DNA from: Microbacterium proteolyticum
GTDB lineage: Bacteria; Actinomycetota; Actinomycetes; Actinomycetales; Microbacteriaceae
Reading direction: 5' to 3'
DNA: 64,000 nucleotides
NCBI RefSeq assembly: GCF_029639405.1
Contig: NZ_CP121273.1
Location: forward strand, 62,001 to 126,000
A model generated the notes under the pieces. It ran no database searches, was not told where the DNA came from, and saw only the letters and a program-made list of their open reading frames with translations. A program made the position numbers and the translations under genes. This document shows, piece by piece, positions 49,955-57,789 of the stretch (the stretch's first letter is position 1; each line of letters starts with the position of its first letter).

Positions 49955-51405
49955 GCGACGAACAATTCGACCCGACGACCGTTCCGGCATTCCCAGTTCT
50001 CACCCTCGCGATGGAAGGTGAGCAGCTGGTGACCCTCAACGGCCTGCCGGTCGACGTACCCGAAGGCTCCACCCCTACCGAGGCGGGAGTCGCCGCCGCG
50101 GCCCAGCAGGCGGCCCAACTTGGTCTTCACGCGGTGCGAGTGCGTGCTGTCGTTGACGACACGGAGCACCGGATGGTTGTCACCGCAGACGGCACCGCTC
50201 ACGAGCTCGCCATGCCGGCGCCTGAAACAGAGCAAAAGCGCTCACGTTTGCCGCTGCTGCTCGCGCTAGGACTTGCTGTAGTGATCGTCGTCGGAGGAAC
50301 CGTCGCGACTCTCGCTGTCGTGTTGCAGTCGGCGCCGGCCCCCGTGGCCACCGCCGACCCCGGCCCCCCAGGTGCCGGGGCGAACATCCCGGTCCTGGTC
50401 CCGCCCGGGTTCTCCGAACAAGCAGCGTGGTCGCTGCCGATCGCCCCACGCAGCGAACCACGGCTCATCGACGACCAGCGGCTGCTGATCACCACGGACA
50501 GCGGCGAGCTGAATCTCGTCGACGCCGCGACCGGCGCCGTCACATGGCGCGGCGCCCAGGCACCTCGCGCGAACGACGTCGTACACGCCTCCGAAGTGCA
50601 GGGACGCCCGGTCCTCGCCACGGGCGAGTCCTCGCTCACCCTCTGGCCGCTCGATACGGATCGGTCCCCGGTGGCTCCTGTGGAAGTCAACGTCGGCCGC
50701 AGCGCAGAGGTGACTTACCTCGGCTCACAGCCGCTAATCACCTTGCCTAACCAGACCGCGGGCCTGTTCACCGGCGACGGTCTCACGTTGACGGACGTGC
50801 CCGTCACAGCGGTCCCCATCCTGTCGGGCCGCGAAGGGATCATCGCGGCCAACGAAGAGTCGTGGTGGACGCTCACCGCCGATCAAGCGCCCGTGAAGAA
50901 GCCGCTCCCCCGGCCCGAAGGTGTCGAAGGGGCCCCGCTGCTGATCTCCGCGGCCGACGACGACACTCTCATCGTCGTGTGGTCTCAGCGACCGGCTCTC
51001 ACCGTGACACTGGTCGACCTCCCGTCGAACACGATCACGCTTACCGCCCCGATGAACGCCCGGATCACCGCCCAGGACGTTCCCATCCACGCCGCCGACG
51101 CCGAAACGCTCACCCTCGGCGAAGCGTTCATCGACTACAGCGCCGCCCCACGTGCCGTCGCGCTCCCGAGCCGCATGACCCCCGTCGCCGTATCCGGCTC
51201 CACCGTCTACGGCACCGAGAGCAACGAGGCCGTCCTCGTCGACGCCAGCGCGACGACGCCGAGCTCGGAGCCGTTCACCACTCTCACCACCGGAGTATCC
51301 GAGTCGCCGCTCGCAGCGCTCACCACGACGGTCTACGTCATCAGCGAGAAGGTCGACGAGACACTCGTCTACGCCTCGACCGCAACGGAAGGAGATGCCC
51401 CATGA
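49951..51405 (+). CDS. Single-pass membrane protein with large extracytoplasmic domain
   Basis: The 484-residue protein has a cytosolic N-terminal domain of about 90 residues and one membrane helix (LPLLLALGLAVVIVVGGTVA). The C-terminal domain of about 350 residues has beta-propeller-like repeats (for example DDQRLLITTDSGELNLVDAA). It is coupled to the M15 gene before it and the FHA gene after it. The function is unknown; type VII-like or conjugation-related secretion is one possibility. Confidence 0.7.
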   Translation: MSDEQFDPTTVPAFPVLTLAMEGEQLVTLNGLPVDVPEGSTPTEAGVAAAAQQAAQLGLHAVRVRAVVDDTEHRMVVTADGTAHELAMPAPETEQKRSRLPLLLALGLAVVIVVGGTVATLAVVLQSAPAPVATADPGPPGAGANIPVLVPPGFSEQAAWSLPIAPRSEPRLIDDQRLLITTDSGELNLVDAATGAVTWRGAQAPRANDVVHASEVQGRPVLATGESSLTLWPLDTDRSPVAPVEVNVGRSAEVTYLGSQPLITLPNQTAGLFTGDGLTLTDVPVTAVPILSGREGIIAANEESWWTLTADQAPVKKPLPRPEGVEGAPLLISAADDDTLIVVWSQRPALTVTLVDLPSNTITLTAPMNARITAQDVPIHAADAETLTLGEAFIDYSAAPRAVALPSRMTPVAVSGSTVYGTESNEAVLVDASATTPSSEPFTTLTTGVSESPLAALTTTVYVISEKVDETLVYASTATEGDAP

Positions 51406-52178
51406 TGAACGTCAGCATCGATACAGACGGCACGGGCGTAGTCACGCTCCCCGGCCAGAGTGTGCCCATCACCGCAGCGGACTCTGACGCCGCGCGAGCG
51501 CAAGCCGTCGAGGTGCTGGTGGCGTACACCGCCACCACCGGTCAACGGCAGTACGCCCACGCGATCGACACGGGCACCTCCCTCATGCTCACCATCGACC
51601 CAGACGGCGCCGTCACGGTCGACAGGGAGCACGCCCGCGCCCTCGCCCCCGTGGTCGAACCCGCGGTGGACGAGGAACCCGCACAGCCAATCCGCGAAAC
51701 CGTCGACGAACTCCCGGCGACACCAGCAGTCCTCCCCGAGCCTGCCGCCGACACAGTGCCGGCGCCCACGCCCCACATTGATCCCGACTTCGACCTCACC
51801 AGCGGTGGTGAACGTCGCTCGCGCGTGCGCAGCGCCATGATCACCTTTGACGACGGTTCCACGGAAATCATCCGCGGCACCATCCTGCTCGGGCGCCGGC
51901 CTCCCGAGGACGCCGAAGGTGTCGACGCGACCGTCACCGTCGATGACCCCGCGCGCTCAGTGTCGAAATCCCACTGCATCCTGTCGTTCCACGACGGCAC
52001 ACTCTGGGTCACCGACCAGTCTTCGGCCAACGGCACCACCGTCACCGAACCCGGAAAAGACCCCATCGACCTGACCCCCGGACACGCCCGAACGGTCGTT
52101 ACCGGCACGCGCCTTCAAATCGGCGATCGCTCATTCACTGTAACCATTCCGGCTCCTCGAGCAACGCGGGCGCGGTAA
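51402..52178 (+). CDS. FHA-domain protein
   Basis: The 258-residue protein starts at an ATGA overlap. Its N-terminal 65 residues resemble the cytosolic part of the previous protein. A Pro/Glu/Ala-rich linker follows, then an FHA domain with GRRPP, VSKSHCILSF and DQSSANGTTV, the phosphothreonine-binding signature. No Ser/Thr kinase lies in the window. Confidence 0.85.
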   Translation: MMNVSIDTDGTGVVTLPGQSVPITAADSDAARAQAVEVLVAYTATTGQRQYAHAIDTGTSLMLTIDPDGAVTVDREHARALAPVVEPAVDEEPAQPIRETVDELPATPAVLPEPAADTVPAPTPHIDPDFDLTSGGERRSRVRSAMITFDDGSTEIIRGTILLGRRPPEDAEGVDATVTVDDPARSVSKSHCILSFHDGTLWVTDQSSANGTTVTEPGKDPIDLTPGHARTVVTGTRLQIGDRSFTVTIPAPRATRAR

Positions 52179-52324
52179 CCGGGCGCGGGCATTTCTCCCA
52201 CACCCGGTGCAGGTCTTTGCGTACCCTACGAAGACCAGCATCCCGCGTTGTCGAATCTGCGCACCCCCGCATTGAGTCGGCAAGCTCCCTCGCTTTGCCA
52301 TACCCAGAATCCAGGAGCCCCGAA

Positions 52325-52624
52325 GTGCCAGCACCGACAGTTCCAGCTGACGCGATCGCACTGCTGGCCCGCACCGGCCCCCGCAACATCATCAACTACC
52401 TGGTGAAGCACCCCGGCAGCTACTACGGCGAGATCCGTGAAGCGACCGTCACAGCGGTGAGTTCACTCACCCGCGACCTGCGTCTGCTCGAATCCATCGG
52501 AGTCATTCGCACCGACGTAGAACAGCCAATCGGAGCCCGCCGCGGCCGCGCTCCCCGTTACACGGTCGACGTCGACCGCATCGACGCGCTCATCGGCGAG
52601 CTCCGCGCGCAGCTGCTCGGCTAA
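52325..52624 (+). CDS. Winged-helix DNA-binding protein (ArsR-like fold)
   Basis: GTG 52325 follows AGGAGC. The 99-residue protein is a winged helix: NIINYLVKHPGSYYGEIREA, SSLTRDLRLLESIGVIRTD, then RRGRAPRYTVD as wing. It has no metal-binding cysteines. Probably a plasmid regulator acting on nearby genes. Confidence 0.75.
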   Translation: MPAPTVPADAIALLARTGPRNIINYLVKHPGSYYGEIREATVTAVSSLTRDLRLLESIGVIRTDVEQPIGARRGRAPRYTVDVDRIDALIGELRAQLLG

Positions 52625-52730
52625 GCACCCTCCCCCGAGGGGCCACCAACGTCCGACCGGCCAGCTAATGATGGCGCTACTACCGGCGTGTCAGCGTGTT
52701 AACGGTGGCGCTACCCAATACGTTCGCCCT

Positions 52731-52970
52731 ATGGCAGTTCGTCGACTCCCCCGAGGCACGCGCGTGGATACCGTCGCGCTCGGTTGGAAGGTTGAGAAGG
52801 CTCAGAAGGAACGCTTCGAGCGCCTTGCCGCGCACGCCGGCGTTTCCTCCGCCGTGTTCTTCGAAGCGGTCGTGGACCATCTCAACACCGAACTGACCTC
52901 TCGCGGTCTGCCCGAATGGTGGCCCGCACAAGAACTCACGGACGGGGAGTTGCCTATCGACTCGCCCTAA
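52731..52970 (+). CDS. Small ribbon-helix-helix-like protein
   Basis: The 79-residue protein has a possible RHH-like pattern (VDTVALGWKVEKAQKERFER, HAGVSSAVFFEAVVDHLNTE). ATG 52731 lies 6 bases after a TACGTT box, suggesting leaderless translation; two TGGCGCTAC repeats lie upstream at 52673-52681 and 52706-52714. It may act in plasmid copy control or partition. Confidence 0.55.
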   Translation: MAVRRLPRGTRVDTVALGWKVEKAQKERFERLAAHAGVSSAVFFEAVVDHLNTELTSRGLPEWWPAQELTDGELPIDSP

Positions 52971-52976
52971 AGAGAA

Positions 52977-52998
52977 GAGGCCCGCCGAAGCGGGCCTC
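52977..52998 (+). terminator. Intrinsic-type hairpin after the RHH-like gene
   Basis: GAGGCCCGC (52977-52985) and GCGGGCCTC (52990-52998) form a 9-bp stem with a CGAA tetraloop, followed by AAAGCTC. It separates the small gene from the rep region. Confidence 0.65.
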
Positions 52999-53112
52999 AA
53001 AGCTCATGTGCCTCATCTGACTTGCTTGGCGGCGGGTCCCAGATGAAGCGGTTTTCAAGAAGTACCGGTGGAACCGGGCCTTCGTCGTTCCCTGACGCTG
53101 ACCAGGAGAACA

Positions 53113-54336
53113 ATGCACACTTTAGCGCGCCCGCGCGCCCATACGCATTCTCTAAACGCAAATTCGTCCCGCGTGTCGCGGGAATCTCCCCCTGCGCGCC
53201 CCCAGGACGCCGCACAGCGCAGCAGGTCACCCAGAGGCGGCAGCTGGGCACTCCCCGCGCCCGAGGGCGTCTATGGCCCTCTGAGGGCCTGGCCCAGTGC
53301 ATCCGTCTGGTTCGACGCAGTGATGGACATCCTCCGCACCCCGGAGGGTGAAGAAGCCCGTCGACGCGCGAAAGTCGCCCCCGACACGCTCCTGCGCGTC
53401 GCACACGCCGACCGCACGGCCGCAGACCAATCCACGGGCCGCGGCGTCACCACCGCACACGACACCGTGGCGGGCGTGCTCGGCATGAGCGGAAAGACCG
53501 TCCAGCGAGCCCGGCAGCTGCTCGAGGTGCTCGGCCTGGCGGTGACCGTCGCTGAGGGCCGCTACCTGACCACAACCGAGCGCGCGCAAGCCCACGCTAA
53601 GCACGGTGGCCAACAGCTCCGGGCAGCGTCCACTCGTGCCCTGACACTCCCCCGCGGCTACACGCCCCCCACCGGCAACGCCGTCGCCGGCATCGATTCC
53701 ACTGCTGTGGAAAATGTCCAGCTACCCACCCGTAGGGGGGTTAAGAACTTCTCTCCCGTTGGTAAAAAATCACCAAGGCGCGCGCATCCGCGCACGCGAG
53801 AAGACGCCGCTACGCGGCGCCCAGCTTCGACAAAAACCCGGCAAAAACCGGCTTCGCAGCAACCTCGCCCGATCGACGTTCAACGTCTTGCCGCGGGCCT
53901 GTGTGCGCGGATGTCGTGGCTGGACCGTGCGACCTCGCACCTCGGCAAGCTCTGCGACGTGCTGATCGCCCACGGCCTCACAGGGCGCGGATGGACTGCT
54001 GAATCGTTACTCGACGCAATCCAGCGCGGCCGCCTTGAGCGGCGTATCCCTCTCGTCGACGTCGCATCCCAGCGTGATCCGTTCGGGTACTTCGTATGGC
54101 TGCTTCGCGCCACCGTCGACGCCGGCTCTCCCGCTCCGTTCCTGCAGCTGCAGGTTGAGAGTCGGCGGCGTGCCGAGCGTCAGGCGCTCGAAGCTGCACA
54201 CGAGGCCGCACGCCGAGCCGAGATCCGCGCCAACGCGGACGAGATCGCCGCGGTGATCGCGCGCATGCGCGAGCACTTCCCCTCCCGCCCGCGCCCAAGC
54301 CGTAGGCACTTCACCCCGCCTCACTCCGCGAGGTGA
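53113..54336 (+). CDS. Plasmid replication initiator-like protein
   Basis: ATG 53113 follows AGGAGAA. The 407-residue basic protein has a winged-helix pattern (AHDTVAGVLGMSGKTVQRAR, QLLEVLGLAVTVAEGRYL). A long basic linker follows, then a C-terminal helical region with LCARMSWLDRATSHLGKLCD and YFVWLLRATVDAGSPAPF. This is the layout of actinobacterial plasmid Rep proteins, and the position in a plasmid backbone next to repeats supports it. I see no origin iterons that I can prove. Confidence 0.65.
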   Translation: MHTLARPRAHTHSLNANSSRVSRESPPARPQDAAQRSRSPRGGSWALPAPEGVYGPLRAWPSASVWFDAVMDILRTPEGEEARRRAKVAPDTLLRVAHADRTAADQSTGRGVTTAHDTVAGVLGMSGKTVQRARQLLEVLGLAVTVAEGRYLTTTERAQAHAKHGGQQLRAASTRALTLPRGYTPPTGNAVAGIDSTAVENVQLPTRRGVKNFSPVGKKSPRRAHPRTREDAATRRPASTKTRQKPASQQPRPIDVQRLAAGLCARMSWLDRATSHLGKLCDVLIAHGLTGRGWTAESLLDAIQRGRLERRIPLVDVASQRDPFGYFVWLLRATVDAGSPAPFLQLQVESRRRAERQALEAAHEAARRAEIRANADEIAAVIARMREHFPSRPRPSRRHFTPPHSAR

Positions 54337-54380
54337 TCGAGCCGGCTACGCCGACCAGCTGGGGCCTGACGGCCCGTTTG

Positions 54381-54593
54381 TTTGCCGTGAAGCCTTCGGC
54401 GGCTCCCTCCGCTTCGCTGCGGTCGTAGCTACCTCCGGGCTCCGTTCAAGTGGCTACGCCACCGGCTCCCCCGAGACTTTCGGCACGCGGTCGCTACGCT
54501 CCCTTATTTCGCGCCGAAACTCTCTCCTCCCCCGCCCTTCGGGTTGCACTGCACCCTTCGGTTGCTAAGGCGGAAAACCGCCTTCACGGCAAA
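54381..54593. repeat. Structured inverted repeat in non-coding DNA, copy 1
   Basis: TTTGCCGTGAAGCC (54381-54394) is matched at the right end by the inverted CTTCACGGCAAA (54582-54593). Between them lie nested dyads such as GAGACTTTCGGC and GCCGAAACTCTC and a GGCGG-AAAA-CCGCC hairpin. The same terminal arms recur around 55758-55910. The stretch from 54337 to 54621 has no gene. Confidence 0.7.
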
Positions 54594-54621
54594 AAAACGT
54601 GGAGGAGAAAGGAAAGAGACC

Positions 54622-55269
54622 ATGACGCTGATGGACATGATCAACGACCTGATGCACGAAGACCACGTTGCGGGTCTGCCGCAATGGACGGGGATGCCGC
54701 TGGGACAGCTGGTCACCGATTACCACCACCCCGACGAGCTCGACGCGGCCTGGCGCCGCTGGGTCGAAATCAACGGCCACTTCAACAGCGTCTTCCTGTC
54801 CAAGATGTGGCACCGCAGCTACACCGTCCGTCACATGGATATCGGCGAGCACACGTTCGACCTGTACGACGTCGACCTCCGGTGCGCTGCAGGAGCCCAC
54901 GACTCGCGGAAGATTGGCGACCCTCTCGGCCCGCTCTGCCAGTGCGTCGGCAGCATCACCGCCCAGGCCATCTGCTCCCGCTGCTCCTGGCACCACATCG
55001 GCACCGAAGCCGAATGCGTCGAGGCCTGGCACGACCACGCATTCCCCGGCTGGCGCGACCTTCCCACCCTTCCCGGCAAGCTCCGCGGCGGAATGGGCCC
55101 CACCAGCATGACGCCGAAGCTCGAGGCCTGGCTCGAGGACAACTACACGCCCGCGTTCCGCGTTCCGGGCGCCCCCATCCTCACCGAACGCCCCAGCTAC
55201 GGCAGCCGCCACATACCCAACTACAGCCCCTTCGGCGGATTCGACCTCTCCGCCCCCAACAAGCCCTAA
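54622..55269 (+). CDS. Hypothetical plasmid protein (DUF6349-like)
   Basis: ATG 54622 follows GGAAAGAGA. The 215-residue protein has metal-binding-type residues (CQCVGSITAQAICSRCSWHHIG and EAWHDHAFPGWRDLP) typical of DUF6349-like proteins encoded by actinobacterial plasmids and phages. No catalytic motif is recognised. Confidence 0.7.
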   Translation: MTLMDMINDLMHEDHVAGLPQWTGMPLGQLVTDYHHPDELDAAWRRWVEINGHFNSVFLSKMWHRSYTVRHMDIGEHTFDLYDVDLRCAAGAHDSRKIGDPLGPLCQCVGSITAQAICSRCSWHHIGTEAECVEAWHDHAFPGWRDLPTLPGKLRGGMGPTSMTPKLEAWLEDNYTPAFRVPGAPILTERPSYGSRHIPNYSPFGGFDLSAPNKP

Positions 55270-55270
55270 T

Positions 55271-55288
55271 AGTACTAATCCCGTTACA
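55271..55288. repeat. 18-bp plasmid operator-like repeat, copy 1
   Basis: AGTACTAATCCCGTTACA, upstream of the gene at 55302. Seven copies with the same core occur in the backbone between 55.2 and 63.5 kb, only between genes. Confidence 0.85.
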
Positions 55289-55301
55289 GATTGGATCGAC
55301 C

Positions 55302-55607
55302 ATGACGAACCTCACCCCCCGCGACGTCGAAACCCTGCTCGACGATCTCGCCCAGCTGCTCCCGTTCCCGACGACCCTCTACGTGGACATGGGCGCCGAA
55401 GAGTGGACCGCCCAGCTCTACTACGGCCCCGTCGACCCCGACAGCGAACTGCCCATCCACCGCGTCGGCATCGACGCCCACACCGTTCGCCCCGTCTGGT
55501 GGATCGACCTGGACGAAGGAAGCCGCACCATCCTGCTCGAGGAAGTCACCCCCGACGACGTATGCGCGGTCGCCGCGCGCGTCGCTGAGACACAACAACA
55601 TGACTAA
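55302..55607 (+). CDS. Small acidic hypothetical protein
   Basis: The 101-residue protein (LTPRDVETLLDDLAQLLPFP, TLYVDMGAEEWTAQLYYGPV, then WWIDLDEGSRTILLEEVTPD) is acidic and soluble. It follows the 18-bp repeat copy at 55271-55288 and the gene at 54622. No family recognised. Confidence 0.6.
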   Translation: MTNLTPRDVETLLDDLAQLLPFPTTLYVDMGAEEWTAQLYYGPVDPDSELPIHRVGIDAHTVRPVWWIDLDEGSRTILLEEVTPDDVCAVAARVAETQQHD

Positions 55608-55614
55608 CCCCATT

Positions 55615-55660
55615 AGTACTGTTTCCGTTACACGACTGGCGGGAACAGTACTAATCCCGG
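55615..55660. repeat. 18-bp plasmid repeat, copies 2 and 3
   Basis: AGTACTGTTTCCGTTACA (55615-55632) is a diverged copy; AGTACTAATCCCGG (55647-55660) matches the first 13 bases of the consensus. They lie in the 332-bp gap after the gene ending at 55607, upstream of the NrdH gene. Confidence 0.8.
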
Positions 55661-55757
55661 CAGAAGAGCATCATGGGACCCAGCGGCAGACGGAGCAGCC
55701 GCCGGCATCGGACGATCGGACGGAGCCGATCGGCAGTCAAGGCCTGTCGGCCCGTTC

Positions 55758-55910
55758 TTTTGCCGTGAAGCCTTCGGCAGCATACGGTCGACCACCCTGC
55801 GCGCCAGAGCTTTCGCGGCATATCCTCGCTCGCTTCGCTCCCTCCGGTATTCCACGGTCACTGGCACTACGGCCGCTCTTCCTAGCGGCGATAAATCGCC
55901 TTCACGGCAA
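55758..55910. repeat. Structured inverted repeat in non-coding DNA, copy 2
   Basis: TTTTGCCGTGAAGCC (55758-55772) and the inverted GCCTTCACGGCAA (55898-55910) match the ends of the unit at 54381-54593; the interior differs. It lies between 55661 and the NrdH start, where no gene is visible. Confidence 0.7.
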
Positions 55911-55939
55911 GAAAACGATTGGGATGGGAGGATCACGAA

Positions 55940-56227
55940 ATGGACAAGCTCACGGTCTACACGACGGGCCCCAGCTGCGGAAAGTGCTCGATGACCAAGA
56001 TGATGCTGAAAGGCAAAGGCATCCCATTCGTCGAGGTCGACATCACTCAGAACCCGGCCGCACACGAGTACGTGACGGAAGAGCTCGGCTACAGCATGGC
56101 CCCGGTTGTCGTCGTGGACGACGACGATCACTGGTGCGACATGCGCCCCGACCAGATCGACCGGATCGCCAAACGGGCGATATTGCCATCCGATGCAACG
56201 CGCGAAGCGCGATCGCCCGCGCGGTAG
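55940..56227 (+). CDS. nrdH: NrdH-like glutaredoxin
   Basis: ATG 55940 gives a 95-residue thioredoxin-fold protein with the active site CGKC (TTGPSCGKCSMTKMML) and the NrdH pattern (GIPFVEVDITQNPAAHEYVT, then APVVVVDD and RPDQIDRIAKR). NrdH reduces class Ib ribonucleotide reductase. No nrdE or nrdF lies in the window; plasmid- and phage-borne NrdH proteins are common in Actinobacteria. Confidence 0.88.
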   Translation: MDKLTVYTTGPSCGKCSMTKMMLKGKGIPFVEVDITQNPAAHEYVTEELGYSMAPVVVVDDDDHWCDMRPDQIDRIAKRAILPSDATREARSPAR

Positions 56228-56320
56228 AGCCTGAGCTCAAGAAGGATGTCGAGGGGGCCGGGGGTCTCTGCGCCACTCTTGATCACCCAGAGTACTTCAT
56301 TTGCATCAATGTTGTATTGG

Positions 56321-57463
56321 ATGCATCATGAGGATGTGCTTGAAGTTGATCCATCGTCTGCGCAGCGGCTCGTCTCCGCGCGGAATGTCATTCATCTTGA
56401 CCCTGAGGGAGCCGTGCTCGACGGGATGTTGAATGGGTGGCGAGCCCAGCAGATTGCTCGCTTCTTGAAGGCTCCGACGATTGCGGCGAGAGAGCGGCTC
56501 GTGCGCCGGTTCGTGGACTTCACGGGTATGTACCCGTGGCAATGGACGCCGGCGGAGGCGGAGGCGTGGATCAGTGAGCTGCGCTCGGGCGTGAAGCCGT
56601 TGCGGCTATCGACGCTGCGTGGATACGAGATCGACATCAAGATGTTCTGCGAGTACATCACTGATCCTCGATATCCCTGGCTGTCCGAGTGTGAAGCGCG
56701 TTTTGGCGCTGCACCCAGACAGGTGTTCCATGAGGACAACTCGATTGTGCATGTCAGCGAGTACGAGGGCGATGCCGCGCGGCGACCGTTGACATTCGAC
56801 GAAGTCCAGGCGCTGTTCGATGCGGCCGACGGGCTCGCCGCCCGGATCCTGTCGCGACGGCGAAAGGGTGCGGTTCAGGCCGTGCGGGACGCCGCGCTTC
56901 TCAAGTGCGTCTATGCGTTCGGGTTGCGAAGACGTGAGGCGGTCATGCTTGATCTCGTGGATCTCCGCCGCAACGCGAAGCTGCCGCACCTAGACCGATT
57001 CGGTGCACTGTCGGTGCGCCATGGCAAAGCGAGCCGCGGGGGCCCGTCGAAGCGGCGCACGGTGCTCACCGTTCCGGAGATGGGCTGGATCGCGGAGACG
57101 CTGGCGCACTACCTCGATGAGGTTCGGCCGGCGTTGTCGTCATCGTCGAGTTCGTCGCCTGCTCTGTGGGTGACCGAACGGGGCACGAGGCTGAGCAGGC
57201 GTGCGGCGAACGAAGCGTTCTGTACAGCTCGTGATGCCGCGGGGATCGACTCTTCGTTGGATCTGCATTCGTTGCGGCACTCGTACGTGACGCACCTGGT
57301 GGAGTTCGACTACCCGGAGCGGTTCATTCAGGAGCAGGTGGGGCACTCGTTTTCCTCGACGACCGCGATCTACGTCGGCGTCTCTAACGAGTACCGGAAC
57401 CGGCTGCTCACCCAAGCTATTCACACCCGCTACGGCGCCGACTTCGAGGAGGCAGCACGGTGA
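56321..57463 (+). CDS. Tyrosine recombinase (site-specific integrase)
   Basis: About 380 residues from ATG 56321 (an upstream ATG 56246 would add 25 non-family residues; the start is uncertain). Catalytic residues are visible: Arg in FGLRRREAVML, Lys in RHGKASRG, the His/Arg pair in LHSLRHSYVTHL, His in QVGHSFSSTT, and nucleophile Tyr in AIYVGVSNEYR. The GTG of the HTH gene overlaps its stop (GTGA at 57460-57463). Confidence 0.9.
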   Translation: MHHEDVLEVDPSSAQRLVSARNVIHLDPEGAVLDGMLNGWRAQQIARFLKAPTIAARERLVRRFVDFTGMYPWQWTPAEAEAWISELRSGVKPLRLSTLRGYEIDIKMFCEYITDPRYPWLSECEARFGAAPRQVFHEDNSIVHVSEYEGDAARRPLTFDEVQALFDAADGLAARILSRRRKGAVQAVRDAALLKCVYAFGLRRREAVMLDLVDLRRNAKLPHLDRFGALSVRHGKASRGGPSKRRTVLTVPEMGWIAETLAHYLDEVRPALSSSSSSSPALWVTERGTRLSRRAANEAFCTARDAAGIDSSLDLHSLRHSYVTHLVEFDYPERFIQEQVGHSFSSTTAIYVGVSNEYRNRLLTQAIHTRYGADFEEAAR

Positions 57464-57789
57464 AAGAGATGGACTACGTCTGGCATCTGCGAGCGAAGAT
57501 GGCGGAGCGTGGAATGTTCGCCACGACGGACCTGCAGCCGCTGCTCGCTGAGCGTGGTGTCGCGCTCTCCCGGGAGCAGACCTACCGGCTGGTGACGGGT
57601 CAGCCGCAGCGCCTGAGCATGGTTACGCTGATCGCGCTGTGCGACATCCTTGAGTGCACACCCAACGACCTCATCGAACCCCGCATCGTCGAGGCGTCCG
57701 CCAGGAAGGCTTCCGGGGAAGTCATCCCGCGGAAGAGCCGAGTATCCGCCCGCCGAACGACGATCAATCGGCCCGGGCATTCGAAATGA
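57460..57789 (+). CDS. HTH (XRE/Cro-like) protein of the recombinase module
   Basis: The 109-residue protein has an XRE-type HTH (VALSREQTYRLVTGQPQRLS, then MVTLIALCDILECTPNDLIE) and a basic C-terminal tail. It is sandwiched between the tyrosine recombinase and the zinc-rich protein with overlaps on both sides (GTGA, ATGA), so the three act as one unit. Probably an excision or transcription factor (inference). Confidence 0.85.
   Translation: MKEMDYVWHLRAKMAERGMFATTDLQPLLAERGVALSREQTYRLVTGQPQRLSMVTLIALCDILECTPNDLIEPRIVEASARKASGEVIPRKSRVSARRTTINRPGHSK

Noticed and set aside
52673..52714. Two TGGCGCTAC repeats considered as replication iterons
   Set aside because: Only two copies are present and the spacing is not iteron-like; they may be part of a promoter or operator instead.
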